Shown: piece by piece, positions 17,728-27,400 of the stretch | How the letters are laid out: each line of letters begins with the position of its first letter | Position numbering within the stretch: position 1 is the stretch's first letter | NCBI GenBank assembly: GCA_963803125.1 | Contig: CAWDLR010000001.1 | Coordinates: 186,001 to 250,000 of the forward strand | Origin: G963675935 sp963803125 | GTDB taxonomy: Bacteria > Planctomycetota > Planctomycetia > Pirellulales > Thermoguttaceae | DNA: 64,000 nucleotides | Direction: 5' to 3' | Program-made: the position numbers and the translations under genes | Notes under the pieces: generated by a model | What the model was told of the DNA's origin: nothing | The model's database searches: none | The model's input: the letters and a program-made list of their open reading frames with translations, nothing else

Positions 17728-18617
17728 GCGTGGCTCCGCTTGGCGATGTATTTCGTCAGCATGAAATCGTAGGGCGTCGTCGTGTCGGCCAGCACGTAGT
17801 CGATCTGCGCCTCGGCGCACGCCCGACGATAGTTCTGCAAGAATGCCTCGATCTGGGCGAGATACTCGCCGCGAACGTAGGCCGGGTCGATCTGAATCCG
17901 CTCGTTGGTTTCAAGATCATGGAACGCGACCGTTTCGCGGAAGGGGAACTCGATCTCGGCCCTGTCGAGCACGTGAAACAGGATTACCTCATGGCGGCGA
18001 TGGCGGAAGTGGTGCAGCGCGCGAATCACCTCGCCCGGCTCGTCGTACAAGTCGCTGACCAACACGATCAGGCAGCGGCGTTTGAAGCGATTGGCCAATT
18101 CGTGCAGCGTCGCGCCGATTCTAGTTTCGCCGCCCGGGGCGACGGCTTCGAGCCGCTGCATCATCTCGTTGAAGTGCCGCGGCGAACTGCGGGCGGGCAT
18201 GTCCAGGCGGATCTCCGTGTCGAAGGCGGTCAGGCCCACCGAATCCTGCTGACGGGTCATCAAATACGAGAGCACCGCCGTCAGGTAGCAGCCGTACTGG
18301 AGTTTGCTGAACGTGCCGCCGCGGCTGTAGCCCATCGATCCGCTGGTGTCCAGCAGGATCTGCACGCGCATGTTCGTCTCTTCCTCGTACTGCTTGACGT
18401 AGAGCCGATCGGTGCGGCCCAACATGCGGTAGTCGAGATGCCGCGGATCGTCGCCGGCGGTGTATTCACGGTGCTCGGCGAACTCGACGCTAAAACCCTT
18501 GAAAGGGCTCGAATGCAGCCCGCTAATGAACCCCTCGACCACGCCGCGAGCGACCACCGAGAGGTTCTTCACTCGGGCCAGCGCTTCAGGTTCCAGGAAT
18601 CGGTAGCCGGTTTGCAT
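17724..18617 (-). CDS. DUF58 (VWA-like) domain protein
   Basis: A 297-residue cytoplasmic DUF58 protein. It has the hallmark FSVEFAEHREYTAGDDPRHLDYR block followed, further on, by LLDTSGSMGYS, a MIDAS-type DxSxS site. DUF58 proteins partner with MoxR ATPases and the BatA-like membrane VWA protein. Here the BatA start overlaps its stop, which supports joint translation. The upstream gap to the large VWA gene contains an inverted repeat. The exact substrate of such complexes is unknown. Confidence 0.88.
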   Translation of the reverse strand: MQTGYRFLEPEALARVKNLSVVARGVVEGFISGLHSSPFKGFSVEFAEHREYTAGDDPRHLDYRMLGRTDRLYVKQYEEETNMRVQILLDTSGSMGYSRGGTFSKLQYGCYLTAVLSYLMTRQQDSVGLTAFDTEIRLDMPARSSPRHFNEMMQRLEAVAPGGETRIGATLHELANRFKRRCLIVLVSDLYDEPGEVIRALHHFRHRRHEVILFHVLDRAEIEFPFRETVAFHDLETNERIQIDPAYVRGEYLAQIEAFLQNYRRACAEAQIDYVLADTTTPYDFMLTKYIAKRSHA

Positions 18618-18645
18618 GGGAATCCGATGGAAAGGAAGAAGAGCG

Positions 18646-18717
18646 GAACACTAATCTCCACTGATTAACGCTAATCAGCGAGTTTCTATTAGTGGCGATC
18701 AGTGGAAATCAGTGTTC
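18646..18717. repeat. 72-bp AT-richer inverted repeat
   Basis: The left arm (GAACACTAATCTCCACTGAT) and right arm (complement of ATCAGTGGAAATCAGTGTTC) are inverted copies of about 30 bp with several mismatches. It lies just upstream of the DUF58 start and is AT-richer than its surroundings. It looks like an interspersed REP-type palindrome. Confidence 0.6.
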
Positions 18718-18782
18718 TTATCCTTGTGTGCGACCTTTTGTTGCGAGAGTTGTTCTAATCACCTATGTGCTGGGCGTGTTCT

Positions 18783-21026
18783 TCAGCGGAGTTGGTATCT
18801 CCTTCTTAATGTCCATTCCACGGTGACGATCGCCACGAACAAAATCCACACGGCCGGGGGCCAGTAGAGTTGGGTCTCGACGATCACGGTCTTCTTATGC
18901 TTTCCGCGGCCGAGTTGACCGATGAAATGGTCGGCCGCGGAGAGCGGGACGTAGCGGCCGCCGGTGGCGGCGGCGACTGCGGAGAGCATCTTCTCGTCGA
19001 GATCGAGCCGCTCGAATTCGAGATTCGGCCGGCCGACCTCGACCGACAACTTCTCGGCGATTAAGGTCAACTCGCCGAGCCGGGCCTCGATCGCCACGTC
19101 GTAGCGGCCGGCCAATCGCGGCTCGAGGACGCCGGCGTAATGCCCGCTTGGCCCCGGAACCGCGGAGAGGCTGACGTGATCGGTGTCTGCGAGCGGCCCT
19201 TTGACGATGGCCTCGACCTTGGCCCCTTCGGCCCCCTGGCCGTCGCGGTTGCGAACGACCGCCGCCAGATGGATCGTTTCGCCGGGCTCGTACACGGTCT
19301 TGTCGGCGCTGGCGTCGATGCCGGCCTGGGCGGCGAGGTTCTCGGCGCGGCCGGCCAGCCAGCGGACCATCTGCCCCCAGAATCGCAGGAAGGGCGAATC
19401 CTGGCCGCGGGCCCGCGGGCCCTGCTGCCAATTCCGTGTGGTGTCGGCCGCGAACACCGCCGTGCGGCCGCGATCGACCGGCTGCACCGCCAGCACCGGC
19501 ATCTCGCCGCTACCGGTCGGCAGCGTCGCCAGCACGGTGGCGCCCGGCCGGGCCGCTTCGATCCGCGTGCAACCGTCCAGCGGCGGCAATCCCGGCTGTT
19601 TCGCGTCGCCTTGCCGCGTAGGGAAGAAGCCGGCGATGTTGGCGAAGATCGGATGGTGCGCGCCGTCGGGCGTCAACAGCGGCAGAAACGAGTCGGTGTA
19701 CTGCCCGATGTCGTGGCCGCCCAGTTTCAGCGGCAGGATTTCGCCCAGCGGGCTGTCGGCGTAGCCGCCGGGCCCCAGGCTGTGATAGCCGCCGAGCATG
19801 ATCGCCCCCGCCCCCGCGCGGATGCGTTTGAGGAACATCCGCTGTTGCTCGGGGCGAAAATACGAGCTGTCGATGTCGCCGAAGATGAAGACGTCGAAGC
19901 GGTCGATCGTCGCCTGATCCTTGGGGATGGCCGCCAACCGCAGATCGCTCATGTTCGTCCGCCGCAGGAAGACGTTCGGCCTGGTCTGCACCAGCGCGCA
20001 GAACTCCAGATCGGGGTCCTTGGCCAGAAAACGATTAACCAGGGCCCCGTACTCCGGCCGCAAGGTACCTTCGAGATACAAGACGTGGATGCCCGCCTCG
20101 CTTACCGTCGCCACGGCCGAGCGCTGGTTGTTCTCGACGATCTTCTCGCCTTCGACCGGCTCGACGCGAACGGTGTAGGTGTGGCGGCCCTTGACGGCCG
20201 GACGAAACTCGAAGCTGACCTGCTGCGAGCCCTCCGCGTCGTCGAGGGTCAACTCGGCCTGGGCGACCTGCTTGCCGTCCTCTTCCAGGATCGGCTGGAT
20301 CACGCGGCCGCCGAGCCCGACGGCGTCGATCGAACCGGTCACTTTGGCGATGTTGTTCAGCAGCATGTGGTCGGGGCAATCGATCCCGGTCACCTGAATG
20401 TCGCGGTAGGAGGGATTGTCGCGCAGGCTCGCGCCGACGCCGATCGTGTGGACCGTCATGCCGGTTTTCCGTGCGGCCTCGATCGGATTGCCGGCGAAAT
20501 TGTCGATGCCGTCGGAGAGCAACACGACGGCGGCGACTTCGTTGGGGGCGAACTGCCGCGACGCCGCCGACAAGGCCCGCGAAAATGAGGTGGCGCTGCC
20601 GGTCGGCTTCAGGCTGGGCAGACTTTGCGGACCTTCGAGCGTGTCGGCCTGCTCGGCAAAGGCGATCAGCCGCAGACGGAAGTCGCCCTTGAGTTTCTCG
20701 CACCATCTCGACAACCTCTCACGTGCCTGGTCGAAACGCGGTGTGCCCGCGGCGTCGTCGGCGATGCTCATCGAGGCCGAGGTGTCGAGCAGGAAGATCA
20801 ACGCCGGCCGCTCCAGCGGCGAGTCTTGATAGCTGAGCACCGGCCGAAATAGGAGCGTTACCACCAGCAGGATCGCCGCCGCCCGCAGGCCCAACAGCGT
20901 CCAGAACTGCTGATGCGGCAACGCCCCGAACGCCCGGCGATAAAATGCCCCCGCCAGCAAGATCACCGCGGCGGCAACCGCCAGCATCGTCGCGACGCTC
21001 TGACCTTGGGCGAGGGTGAGGGACAT
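18783..21026 (-). CDS. Membrane VWA protein with glutamine-amidotransferase-like fold
   Basis: A 747-residue protein. Membrane helices lie at about 11-28 and 42-60, followed by a VWA domain with MIDAS DTSAS at residues 81-85 and the later SDGIDN. A long extracytoplasmic part contains the DVFIFGDIDSSYF and GAIMLGGYHSLGPGGY stretches typical of class I amidotransferase-like domains in such VWA proteins. The C-terminus carries a single membrane helix (WILFVAIVTVEW). It belongs to the MoxR/DUF58/BatA cluster and is preceded closely (44 bases) by the 21071-21793 gene. Amidotransferase activity is not expected, because no catalytic cysteine context is evident. Confidence 0.78.
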   Translation of the reverse strand: MSLTLAQGQSVATMLAVAAAVILLAGAFYRRAFGALPHQQFWTLLGLRAAAILLVVTLLFRPVLSYQDSPLERPALIFLLDTSASMSIADDAAGTPRFDQARERLSRWCEKLKGDFRLRLIAFAEQADTLEGPQSLPSLKPTGSATSFSRALSAASRQFAPNEVAAVVLLSDGIDNFAGNPIEAARKTGMTVHTIGVGASLRDNPSYRDIQVTGIDCPDHMLLNNIAKVTGSIDAVGLGGRVIQPILEEDGKQVAQAELTLDDAEGSQQVSFEFRPAVKGRHTYTVRVEPVEGEKIVENNQRSAVATVSEAGIHVLYLEGTLRPEYGALVNRFLAKDPDLEFCALVQTRPNVFLRRTNMSDLRLAAIPKDQATIDRFDVFIFGDIDSSYFRPEQQRMFLKRIRAGAGAIMLGGYHSLGPGGYADSPLGEILPLKLGGHDIGQYTDSFLPLLTPDGAHHPIFANIAGFFPTRQGDAKQPGLPPLDGCTRIEAARPGATVLATLPTGSGEMPVLAVQPVDRGRTAVFAADTTRNWQQGPRARGQDSPFLRFWGQMVRWLAGRAENLAAQAGIDASADKTVYEPGETIHLAAVVRNRDGQGAEGAKVEAIVKGPLADTDHVSLSAVPGPSGHYAGVLEPRLAGRYDVAIEARLGELTLIAEKLSVEVGRPNLEFERLDLDEKMLSAVAAATGGRYVPLSAADHFIGQLGRGKHKKTVIVETQLYWPPAVWILFVAIVTVEWTLRRRYQLR

Positions 21027-21070
21027 GAGAAGGGGCTGGGGACTAGGGGCTGGGGGTAAGGGGTCGGGGG

Positions 21071-21793
21071 TCAGGGATCAGAAGGTGGGGATATGGGACG
21101 AGGGGTGGGCGGTTCACCGCCCACTGGCGCTGCTTGCGGTTTCGCACGTCCCGCTTGCGGTTTCGCACCGCGGCGCTCTGCCGCTTTCAACTTCTTCTTC
21201 CCCTCCTCAAGCGCCTCGTCGCCGAACTTGATCCGCTTGACATAAACCAACGAGTTGAGCGGCTTTCCCACTTCGCCCTTGTTGCGTTTGTTCAGCAGAA
21301 ACCGCTGGGAATCCTGCTCGGGCGAAAGGCGAACATACACGATCGCCGCCAATGGACCGGTGATCGTGCGGCCGTCGCGGAGGGTGATGGTGTGCGTGTA
21401 CTCGCGGGCGGGATAGCTGCGGCCGGTGAAAATCTTCTCGTCGCTGGTGGTCTCCTTGAACTTCCACTCCTTTTCGAGCCATTCCCTCTTGACGATACAC
21501 TCGATCCGTTTGGCCGCCTGCAAGGGCACCTCCCGCTGCCGTTGCAGCCGTTGGTCATAGATCTTCAGCCGCATGTCGCGAGTCAGGTAGATCATTCCCG
21601 GATGGAACGAGCCGTCGGAGAGTTCCAGGCAGCCGGGCACGGCGTCGTCGCGCTGCGGTTCGCCCTGTGAGGCCGGCGGACCGAAGGGATTCAGCGCGGG
21701 CGGCTCAGCGCCGAAAACGACCGCGGCCGAGACTATCATCAACGCAGCAATCGCCACGCACCGTACAACAAATCGAATCCGCGAATTGCACAT
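21071..21793 (-). CDS. Hypothetical secreted protein, first gene of the VWA operon
   Basis: About 240 residues starting at 21793, chosen because it yields a signal peptide (MCNSRIRFVVRCVAIAALMI). The mature part has no domain I recognise. It contains LELSDGSFHPGMIYLT and later ITLRDGRTITGPLAAIVYV, two short strand-rich SDG/RDGR stretches that suggest a duplicated small beta module. The C-terminus is Lys/Ala/Pro-rich and is encoded by interspersed palindromes (GCTTGCGGTTTCGCA twice, and a GTGGGCGG hairpin). The location suggests a periplasmic accessory of the VWA complex, but that is inference. Confidence 0.6.
   Translation of the reverse strand: MCNSRIRFVVRCVAIAALMIVSAAVVFGAEPPALNPFGPPASQGEPQRDDAVPGCLELSDGSFHPGMIYLTRDMRLKIYDQRLQRQREVPLQAAKRIECIVKREWLEKEWKFKETTSDEKIFTGRSYPAREYTHTITLRDGRTITGPLAAIVYVRLSPEQDSQRFLLNKRNKGEVGKPLNSLVYVKRIKFGDEALEEGKKKLKAAERRGAKPQAGRAKPQAAPVGGEPPTPRPISPPSDP
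21105..21164. repeat. Palindromic repeats in the C-terminal codons
   Basis: GTGGGCGGTTCACCGCCCAC at 21105-21124 is a hairpin with an 8-bp stem and recurs exactly at 61186-61205. GCTTGCGGTTTCGCA follows in two direct copies (about 21130-21164). The reverse complement of its core occurs near 53331. Confidence 0.6.
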
Positions 21794-22125
21794 GGCAGTC
21801 GAGCCACTGGGACAAGAGTGATCGACCTTCTCATCGTTACAACAGCCGGGAGCTAACATCTCCCGGCGAGCACGCGTCGTGCGATGTGCACTCCGGGAGT
21901 CGTTGACTCCCGGCTATGGGACATCTCGTCGCTTCTTCTCTCCATTGTACTGTGTCGCGACGGCGGTTGGCAGACGACCATCCCCGAAGATTGGTTGTAG
22001 TATTGTCCGATGCGAAAGACTACAATGAACGGCGTTGAAGCCGTCGGTTTGCCCCCTCGCGCGAGCGTCTCGGCGCAACCGCAACGGCCGCTCGACAATC
22101 CGAGAGAACTGGAAGGAGCAGGCCA
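21794..22125. repeat. Divergent intergenic region with 72-bp inverted repeat
   Basis: This region separates the minus-strand VWA operon from the plus-strand DUF4159 gene. The arms AGCCGGGAG..CTCCCGG (21844-21866) and CCGGGAG..CTCCCGGCT (21893-21915) are inverted copies, each also able to fold on itself. I found no convincing -35/-10 pair. Confidence 0.5.
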
Positions 22126-23708
22126 ATGGGTAGGTCTTGTGATCACGGCGAATGTGACGGCGATGTTTCGCGGCGGCGGTTTCTCGAACGCCTGGGGCTG
22201 GCGACGGCCATCGGCGGCGGCATCGAAGCGGGCGTGGGCCTGCCGGCGTTCTGTTGGGCCGACGAAGGGGACAGCGGGCCAGTCGATTGCGGCCCGCCGC
22301 CGCAGGCCAAGCCGCAGCATCAGACCGGCGGCGAGTCGTTTCCGCCGTTGCCCCTGCCCGCCACGCCGCTGCGGCGGAGCGAGAAGAAGCGGCCGCCCAG
22401 TCCGCCCGCCTTGGTTGGTAAAGCCGCGCTGGGCAATACCCGCTGGATGACGAAGGACGGCAAGCGCGTTCAATACCGCGACTGGATGACCGATCCGGCC
22501 GACGTGATCACGCTGCTCTCCTGGACCGCGGGCAAGCTGGGGATCAACTACCGGGCGGTCGAAGTCGATTTCGCCCATTTCTCCTTCGATCCGCGCGAGC
22601 TGCCGGTGCTGCTGTTGGCCGGGCACAACAAGTTCGCACTGACCGACGAGTTGCGGGCGAAGCTGGCCCGCTTCGTCATGGACGGCGGAACGATCCTGGC
22701 CGATGCCTGCTGCGGCTGGAAGAATTTCGCCGACGCGTTCCGCCACGAAATCGAACTGATGTTCCCCAACCGGCCGCTGCACAAGATGCTGCCCGACGAG
22801 CCGGTCTACTCCTCGTACTACAAGCTCGGCGACCTGACGTACAAGCGGGGCGACGGCTCGACTTTCCGCGAGCCGCCCTGTCTGGAAGGGATCGATTTTG
22901 GCTGCCGCGCGGGCGTGATTTTTTCGCCGCGCGATTTGACTTGCGGCTGGGACGGTCACGAGCATCCCCGCGGCACCCGCGTGGTGATCGAGGAGGCCCG
23001 CCAGGTCGGCGCGAACCTGATCACCTATGTCCTCGGCACCTTCCAACTCGGCCGCTTCCTGAGCACCACGAAAGTCTATCAGGAGGCGACGGCCCCGAGC
23101 CGCGACGATTTCGTCTTCGCCCAGTTGATGCACCAGGGCGACTGGGATCCCGATCCGTCGGCGGTCCACAATCTGCTGAAGTTCGCCCGCGACAACTCGA
23201 CGCTGGGGGTGAAGTTCAAGCGCGAGAACGTCAGCCTCAAGGATGCCAAGGCGGCGACCTATCCGCTCTTGTACATGACCGGCCACCGCGATTTCCTCTG
23301 GACCGCGGAGGAGGCGGCCGCGCTGGGCGCTACTTGAAGGCGGGCGGGCTGCTGCTGGCCGACGCCTGTTGCGGCCGGCTGGCGTTCGACGCCTCTTTCC
23401 GCCGCGAGATCGCCAAGGCCCTGCCCGGCGCGCGGCTCGAACGCCTTGCGGCCGATCATCCGCTCTATCATTGCCACTACGACATCAAGCAGGTCGATTA
23501 CACGCCGCGGGTGCGCGAGGATTTCGGCGCCATGAGTTCGCCGGAGCTCGAAGGGATCACACTCGACGGCCGGCTGGCGGTGATCTACAGTCGCTTCGAT
23601 CTCGGCAACGGCTGGGAGCAATTTCCCCACGCTTACAGTTACGGTCTGAAAGACGACTCGGCCCTGCGAATCGGCACGAACGTGCTGGTCTTCGCTGTGA
23701 CGCACTGA
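22126..23708 (+). CDS. Tat-exported tandem DUF4159 protein, frameshifted near 23328
   Basis: The protein would have about 527 residues after one base is restored. It starts at 22126 with AAGGAG upstream. A twin-arginine signal (SRRRFLERLGLATAIGGG) opens it, then a Pro-rich linker and two DUF4159 domains. Each has an ADACCG core (GTILADACCGWKNFADAF and GGLLLADACCGRLAFDASF). The break is at GGCGCTACTTG, which should read GGCCGCTACTTG to give LGRYLKAGGLLLADACCG; otherwise the first frame stops at 23337. DUF4159 genes commonly accompany MoxR/DUF58/BatA clusters. Their function is unknown, though the fold resembles amidotransferase-like domains. Confidence 0.75.
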
Positions 23709-23717
23709 CCCATTTCT

Positions 23718-23832
23718 CCCCTCTCCCTTTGGGAGAGGGGCGGGGGGTGAGGGCTTCGTGGCACGGATTGCGGACAATCAGGCAACTCGCCGCGCTCTGC
23801 CCTCACCCTAACCCTCTCCCCAAGGGAGAGGG
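23718..23832. repeat. Inverted repeat with hairpin arms (CCCTCTCCC family)
   Basis: The left arm (23718-23753, CCCTCTCCCTTTGGGAGAGG and onward to GGTGAGGG) and right arm (23800-23832, CCCTCACCCTAACCCTCTCC and onward) are inverted copies, and each contains its own hairpin. It follows the DUF4159 stop and could also end transcription, but it lacks a T run. Confidence 0.6.
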
Positions 23833-23888
23833 AACCAACTTACGGACGCCGCGCTGATTGTGTCGCCAAGCCGCGTCGAGCGACAATA

Positions 23889-23948
23889 TGCAGAATTCTC
23901 TGCATGTCCCTCTTGACAAGCGACGATAAATGTGCAGAATACTCTGCA
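23889..23948 (+). promoter_or_regulatory. BlaI-type operator pair and promoter
   Basis: Two copies of a 6-4-6 palindrome, TGCAGA-N4-TCTGCA, lie at 23889-23904 (centre ATTC) and 23933-23948 (centre ATAC), 44 bases apart. Between them TTGACA (23913-23918) is followed after 16 bases by CAGAAT (23935-23940), so the second operator covers the -10. The BlaI start is 33 bases further on. The layout strongly suggests autorepression of the blaI-M56 operon. Confidence 0.75.
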
Positions 23949-23980
23949 TAGTCATAACCCTATCGTGAAGGAGGGCCTGC

Positions 23981-24451
23981 ATGTCGCGATTTACCGCCGG
24001 TGAACTGGAAGTGATGCGAATTCTCTGGGAGCAGGGCGAACTGAAGCCGGCGGAAATCCAGAAACGCTTTTCCCGCCCGATCAAGAATGCCGCGCTGCGG
24101 TCGTATTTGACGATCCTGGTCGAGAAGGGGCACCTCCTGCGGCGGAACAAGGGCAGGGCCTTCTACTACCGCCCGAAAACGAAGCGCGAGTCGACCTTCC
24201 GCAGCATGCTCGGCGAGTTGGTCAACACGTTTTGCGGCGGATCGAGCGAGGCGCTGCTCTGCCACCTGCTGGCCAAGGAAAAACTCTCGCCGGAAGAACT
24301 GCTGAATCTGCAACGCCTGGCCCAAGACGACGGGGACTGTCCCGATTTTCGCGGCGCAGTCCGCGAAAATGGGACTGTCCCCCTCACGACGCGTGAACGG
24401 TTACCGGCGTCCGAACAACCGTCGGATTCCCCAAGGAGAACGAAGCGATGA
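23981..24451 (+). CDS. blaI: BlaI/MecI/CopY-family repressor
   Basis: A 156-residue winged-helix repressor. It starts at 23981 after GGAGG. The N-terminal 80 residues fit the family (LTAGELEVMRILWEQGE-like start, RSYLTILVEKGHLLRR recognition and wing). Helices follow for dimerisation (FRSMLGELVNTFCGGSSEALL). Family members usually have 120-130 residues. The last 40 residues here come from an inserted palindromic repeat (24332-24382) that is read through, so they are probably unstructured. Its stop overlaps the ATG of the M56 gene (ATGA). In known systems the M56 partner triggers cleavage of the repressor when the envelope signal arrives. Confidence 0.85.
   Translation: MSRFTAGELEVMRILWEQGELKPAEIQKRFSRPIKNAALRSYLTILVEKGHLLRRNKGRAFYYRPKTKRESTFRSMLGELVNTFCGGSSEALLCHLLAKEKLSPEELLNLQRLAQDDGDCPDFRGAVRENGTVPLTTRERLPASEQPSDSPRRTKR
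24332..24382. repeat. GGGGACTGTCCC palindrome in the blaI 3' end
   Basis: Arms of about 22 bp: GGGGACTGTCCCGATTTTCG (from 24332) and the complement at 24361-24382. It shares GGGGACAGTCCCATTTTCG with the element at 7349-7367. Translation runs through it. Confidence 0.65.
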
Positions 24452-27400
24452 ATCCCTCATTTGCGGTTCCTGCCGGATTGCAGTCCCTGGCGGAGGCGCC
24501 GACCTCGGTGCTCTTGCTGCTGAAGGCGACGGCGATCCTGGCCGCCGCCTGGTGCGCCTCGTTGGCGATGGCGCGGTTCAATCCGCGCTGGCGGGTGTTC
24601 GTCTGGCGGGTGGCGGCCCTGGGGCTGATCTCGCTGCCCATCATCACGTGCTTGTTCCCGGCCCTTGAAATTCGCATGGAAAGACCGCCGGCAACAGCGG
24701 CCGTGGCCGCTCCCGTCTTTAGCGAAACGCCGTTACCATCCCCCGTCGCCCCCGATCGAATGTCGATCGGGGAATCTCCGAACGGCTTCCCGCCGATCGC
24801 CGTGCGCGACCGCTTCCCCGATGTCCGGCCCGCGGGCGGCGTGCCGGCCAATGAGCAGACCAGACCGGCAGGGCCAGCGGTTGCAGAGCGTGCGGCGCCG
24901 CCGCCGCCGCCGCCGCGGAAAATCGCGTCGGCAACATCGCAATCTTCGCACATCGCCTGGCCAACGCTGCTTTTGAGCATTTGGCTCGCCGGAGTCGCGA
25001 TTCTCGGCCTTCGCCTGATCTTGGGCTATCGGCGGGTGTTGGCCATGGCGCGGCGGGCGTCGCCGGCCGGCCAGGACGTTCGTCGCGCGGCCGGGCGCGT
25101 CGCCGAGGCGGTCGGATGTCGCCGGGCGGTCGAGATTCGGCAGTCGGCCGAGATCGAATCGCCGTTTCTCTGCGGGTTTCGCCATCCGCTGTTGCTATTG
25201 CCCGCGCGGATGGGCGAGCCGTCGTACAGCAAGGACTTGCCCGGCATTTTCGCCCATGAATTGATGCACGTCCGCGCATGCGACGTCTCTTGGAACGCCC
25301 TGCTGCAACTGCTTGCCACCCTGCTTTGGTTCCATCCGCTGGCGTGGCGGATGCGGCGGGCTCATCTGGCGGCCTGCGAATTGGTCTGCGACGCCGTTTC
25401 GGCGAATCTGGTAGGGAACGTTGCCGACTATTGCCGCACGCTCGCCCGCGTTGCCGTCGATGCTCGCGCGGCGCTTCCCGAGGCCGGGATTGCGATGGCC
25501 CGCACTTCGGCCGTCGGCCGCCGGCTCGGCGCGCTCAAGGAACGTGTCTTTCACGCGCCGCTGCGCCGCCGGCGGGTTGTCGGTGTCGCAGCGGCGGCGT
25601 TTCTGGTGTTGGCGACACTGGGCGCGCTGCAATTCGCGCTGGCCGCGCCGCCGGCAGACCGGCCGGTCGTGCTTGCGGCCAAAGTCGGCGGGAAGGCTGT
25701 CGAAGACCCAACGAAATCGCCGCACAGCAACGATATCTTGCCGCCGAAGGACGATTCGATGCGCATCAGCGCCGTCGGCGGCGACGGCAAACCGATACCG
25801 GGAGCATCGGTGAAGGTCGAGACCTCCCGCGCCGCGATTACCGCCAGGTCGATTACTCTCAAGTCAGGGGGAGCCCTTGCGGCCGCGGGCGTCGCCAGTC
25901 TCAGTGAAGCAACGAAGACCACCGCCGCCGGCAAAGCGGGGCCGCTGAAGGTTCGCGTTGTCGATGAGGCAGGCAAGCCGATTGCCGGGGCGAAACTCCG
26001 TGCCGTCTGGCAGGGGAAGACGCTCAACGCGGTCACCGATTCCGCGGGCGAAGCCGATCTGGCGGTTCCGCCGCCGGATGCCGGCTGGACGCGATTGTTC
26101 GCCAGCGTCGAGGGGTTTGTTCCGCTGCGACGATGCTGGGCCAACCAGGACGGACGCGAACCGAGACCGGCTGAGTTCACCTTCACCTTCAAAAACGGCC
26201 GCACCATCGGCGGGGTGATCCGCGACGAGCAGGACAAGCCGATTCAAGGCGTGATGGTGCGGCTGGGCATCACCACGGACGATTACGAGAAGAGCGGCGT
26301 CGCGATGGAACTCTGGGATCGCGACTTTGCGACCGACGCCGACGGCCGCTGGCATGTCGATCACGTGCCCGGCGGAATCACCCAAATGGCGATCCGGCTC
26401 TCGCATCCCGAATTTGTTCTCTATAGCGTGGATACCGAGGTACCGCTTGCCGAGCGAACCCGGATCGAAAATCGGACGTCGGTTCTCGTCATGAAACGCG
26501 GTATCGTGATTACCGGCACGGTGACGGGACCGGACGGCAAGCCGGTGGCCGGGGCGGCAGTGACACAAGGAGAGCAAATCGGTTTCGATCGCCCGCCGCC
26601 GGTGCGCACCGACAAGGAGGGTCGTTATCGCCTCGGAAGTCTTGCTCGCGGGGGCACCGTCGTCACGGTGATTTCGCCCGGCCTGGCCCCCGCGCTTCGC
26701 AACCTGAACGTGCAGGGGGCGATGGAGCCCGTCGATTTCCACCTGGAAAAGGGCCATCTGCTGCGAGTGCGGGTGGTCGATAAGGACAACCATCCGATTC
26801 CGGGCGTCTTCATGTCGACCGATACCTGGCGCACGCACCGCACACTTGTGGGCCTTGGAATCGCCGACCGAACCGACGCGGAAGGACGATGGAGTTGGGC
26901 GTGGGCACCGGCGGACGCCGTCGGAATGCGGATTTCGAAAGACGGGTACATGGGAACGCCGCTGCTCTTCGTGACCGCCGGCGAGAAGGAGCACGTGGTG
27001 GCTCTCTACCCGGCTTTGACCGTCACGGGCCGAGTTGTCGACGCCAAAACGAAGCAGCCGATCCCGTTTTTTCGCGCGGTCTGGGGCTGCCTTGCCGACT
27101 CGGCCGACGGCTCGGCGGTTAACGATACAATCTGCTGGCAGAGATGGAACGTAACTGACGGCAAGGAGGGCCGGTACAAGGTCCTCATCAATCAGCCGGC
27201 TCGCGGCCAGTATGTGCGCATCGAGGCGGCAGGATACCGGCCGGCCACCTCGCGAGCGTTCAAGAACGACGAAGGGGCCGTAAGGTGCGACTTCGCTTTG
27301 ACCAAGGGCAAGGTTCTCAGCGTCGCGGTGCGCCTGCCCGACGGCCAGCCGGCCGCCAACGCCGAGGCGTGTCTTTGCCCCGTGACGCCGGGCAAGTTCT

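Noticed and set aside
21853..23286. 477-codon minus-strand frame opposite the DUF4159 gene
   Set aside because: The plus strand carries the Tat signal and both DUF4159 cores.
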